From a virus, in IMG/VR virus record IMGVR_UViG_3300030103_001877, positions 1 through 20,766 of that record: DNA of 20,766 bases. One strand, written 5' to 3'. Both the position numbers and the translations under genes were made by a program. A model generated the notes under the pieces. The model searched no databases and was not told where the DNA came from. It worked only from the letters and a program-made list of their open reading frames with translations. Positions 19,731 to 20,766 of the stretch are shown one piece after another (the first letter of the stretch is position 1; every line of letters starts with the position of its first letter).

Positions 19731-20603
19731 ATGTCAACACAAATAACCACAGCCTTCGTAGAACAGTATAGTTCTAACGTGGCTATGTTAGCTCAACAAA
19801 TGGGAAGCCGTTTGAGAGCTGCTGTGGATGTTGAAACTGTGACGGGCAAAAATTCGTTCTACGATCAGGTCGGAATTACTGCGGCCCAACAAAGAACGTC
19901 AAGACATGCAGATACGCCACAAATTGACACTCCGCACTCAAGACGTAGATTAAGTTTGTCCGATTACGAATGGGCCGATTTAATTGACGATCAAGACAAA
20001 GTAAGAATGCTAATTGATCCAACTTCTTCTTATGCAAAAGCTGCTGCTGCTGCAATGGGAAGATCAATGGATGATGTTATCATTTCTGCTTTACAAGGAT
20101 CAGCACAAGCTGGTGTTGCTGGTGCAACTTCTGTTGCATTACCAACTGCTAGTAAGTTTTCAACAGCATCTCAAACTGATGGACTAACAATTGCAAAAAT
20201 GATTGCAGCTAAAAAGTTCTTCGATTTGAATGATGTAGATCCTTCAATCCCTAGATACATTGTATGTGGGGCAACTCAGATTGCAGACCTACTTGGCACA
20301 ACTCAAGTCACAAGTTCAGATTTTGCAACTGTAAAAGCTCTAGCGGCTGGTGATGTAGATTCCTTTATGGGTTTCAAATTCATTATGTCTAATAGACTTA
20401 ACTTTGACGCAACAAATACGGATGACCGTCTAATATTTGCATTTACACAAGATGCTATCAAACTTGGAGTTGGCAAAGACATCACTGCTAAAATTGATGT
20501 TCGACCTGACAAAAGTTATGCAACTCAAGTGTATACATGCATGAGTATTGGTGCGGTAAGAATGGAAGAAAATAAAGTATTCCAAATTCCGTGTGATGAA
20601 TAA
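19731..20603 (+). CDS. Major capsid protein
   Basis: 290 residues. It begins TTAFVEQYSSNVAMLAQQMG, with YEWADLIDDQDKVRMLIDPT as a typical capsid loop and QDAIKLGVGKDITAKIDVRP near the end. This is the Phage_capsid_2-like HK97-fold type seen in podoviruses. Hundreds of copies make the head shell. The scaffold gene directly upstream and an AAGGAG ribosome site support high expression. Confidence 0.85.
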   Translation: MSTQITTAFVEQYSSNVAMLAQQMGSRLRAAVDVETVTGKNSFYDQVGITAAQQRTSRHADTPQIDTPHSRRRLSLSDYEWADLIDDQDKVRMLIDPTSSYAKAAAAAMGRSMDDVIISALQGSAQAGVAGATSVALPTASKFSTASQTDGLTIAKMIAAKKFFDLNDVDPSIPRYIVCGATQIADLLGTTQVTSSDFATVKALAAGDVDSFMGFKFIMSNRLNFDATNTDDRLIFAFTQDAIKLGVGKDITAKIDVRPDKSYATQVYTCMSIGAVRMEENKVFQIPCDE

Positions 20604-20621
20604 TAGATAGGAGATAAAATT

Positions 20622-20766
20622 ATGGGTACTAAAAACTCAGACTTAGTAGCTAATTACGAAGCTGCTCCTCAGGTTGCTAATGATGCTGCCCTTCTACACG
20701 GAGTTGTTCGTGTAGCACAAGGCACTATAGCACTTGCTGCTGGTGACAGTAATGACGATGATATCG
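20622..20766 (+). CDS. Virion protein downstream of capsid gene (3' end missing)
   Basis: At least 48 residues (MGTKNSDLVANYEAAPQVAN ... LLHGVVRVAQGTIALAAGDS), running off the right edge, with a GGAG ribosome site. The start resembles short proteins found after podovirus capsid genes, often decoration or head-completion factors. Too little is visible to say more. Confidence 0.65.
   Translation, partial: MGTKNSDLVANYEAAPQVANDAALLHGVVRVAQGTIALAAGDSNDDDI

Noticed and set aside
1-20766. T7-type RNA polymerase, DNA polymerase, IS element, toxin-antitoxin or known anti-phage system
   Set aside because: No open frame in the window carries the needed motifs; every sizeable frame is accounted for by phage genes.

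Overview
This is a stretch of a temperate, tailed double-stranded DNA phage (podovirus-like head and portal genes) from an AT-rich, probably marine host. An alphaproteobacterium such as a SAR11 or roseobacter-type cell is the best guess. That guess rests on the AT-rich sequence, on the set of very small basic virion-region proteins that I associate with marine podoviruses, and on small proteins resembling the TSCPD, DUF6362 and HGGxSTG families. No host gene is present, so the host is inference. All recognisable genes are phage genes. The 3' end of a tRNA (5221-5250) sits inside an intact phage gene order, next to the integrase. It therefore looks like attP of a non-integrated genome rather than one end of a prophage.

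Layout. 1-2345: the 3' part of a long tail fibre/spike gene made of YadA-head-like repeats with a C-terminal self-cleaving S74 chaperone. 2347-5126 (+): a tightly packed lysis and late cassette with an XhlA-like membrane protein, a PD-(D/E)XK nuclease, an M15 endopeptidase endolysin, a holin, a membrane coiled-coil protein and several micro-genes. 5127-5472: the attP region with repeated integrase-arm-like CCTACC sites, then a promoter. 5473-6983 (+): two small genes and the tyrosine integrase. 9935-6980 (-): a recombination operon (RecB-like exonuclease, DUF1071/Sak3-type annealing protein, SSB-like protein, MazG-like DUF6378 protein, LexA DNA-binding-domain-only protein, TSCPD protein, zinc-ribbon protein), convergent with the integrase. 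10095-11013: a divergent repressor/Cro-like switch. 10997-13161 (+): early genes including a third PD-(D/E)XK protein, a winged-helix replication initiator with iteron-like repeats inside it, and a DUF6362 regulator. 13227-15539: an HGGxSTG protein, terminase small subunit, a 288-base structured non-coding gap, and terminase large subunit. 15536-16788: seven tiny, mostly basic proteins, four sharing a C-terminal tail. 16790-20766: portal, Bbp19-like protein, tiny membrane protein, scaffold, major capsid protein, and the start of the next virion gene.

How it fits together. The repressor and Cro-like genes would set lysis or lysogeny. Integrase acts at attP. The exonuclease, annealing protein and SSB-like protein form a recombination set. 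The initiator probably fires replication from repeats in its own gene. Terminase, portal, scaffold and capsid build and fill the head. The left-hand genes supply host binding and lysis.

The most unusual signals are: a 19-base direct repeat (one mismatch) next to the promoters of both the integrase and recombination operons; near matches to the alphaproteobacterial LexA box at two promoters in a phage that carries a LexA-like protein with no protease domain; a candidate ~200-nt structured RNA between the terminase genes; a 43-residue protein with a complete EF-hand-type loop; and the shared C-terminal tail of four neighbouring micro-proteins.
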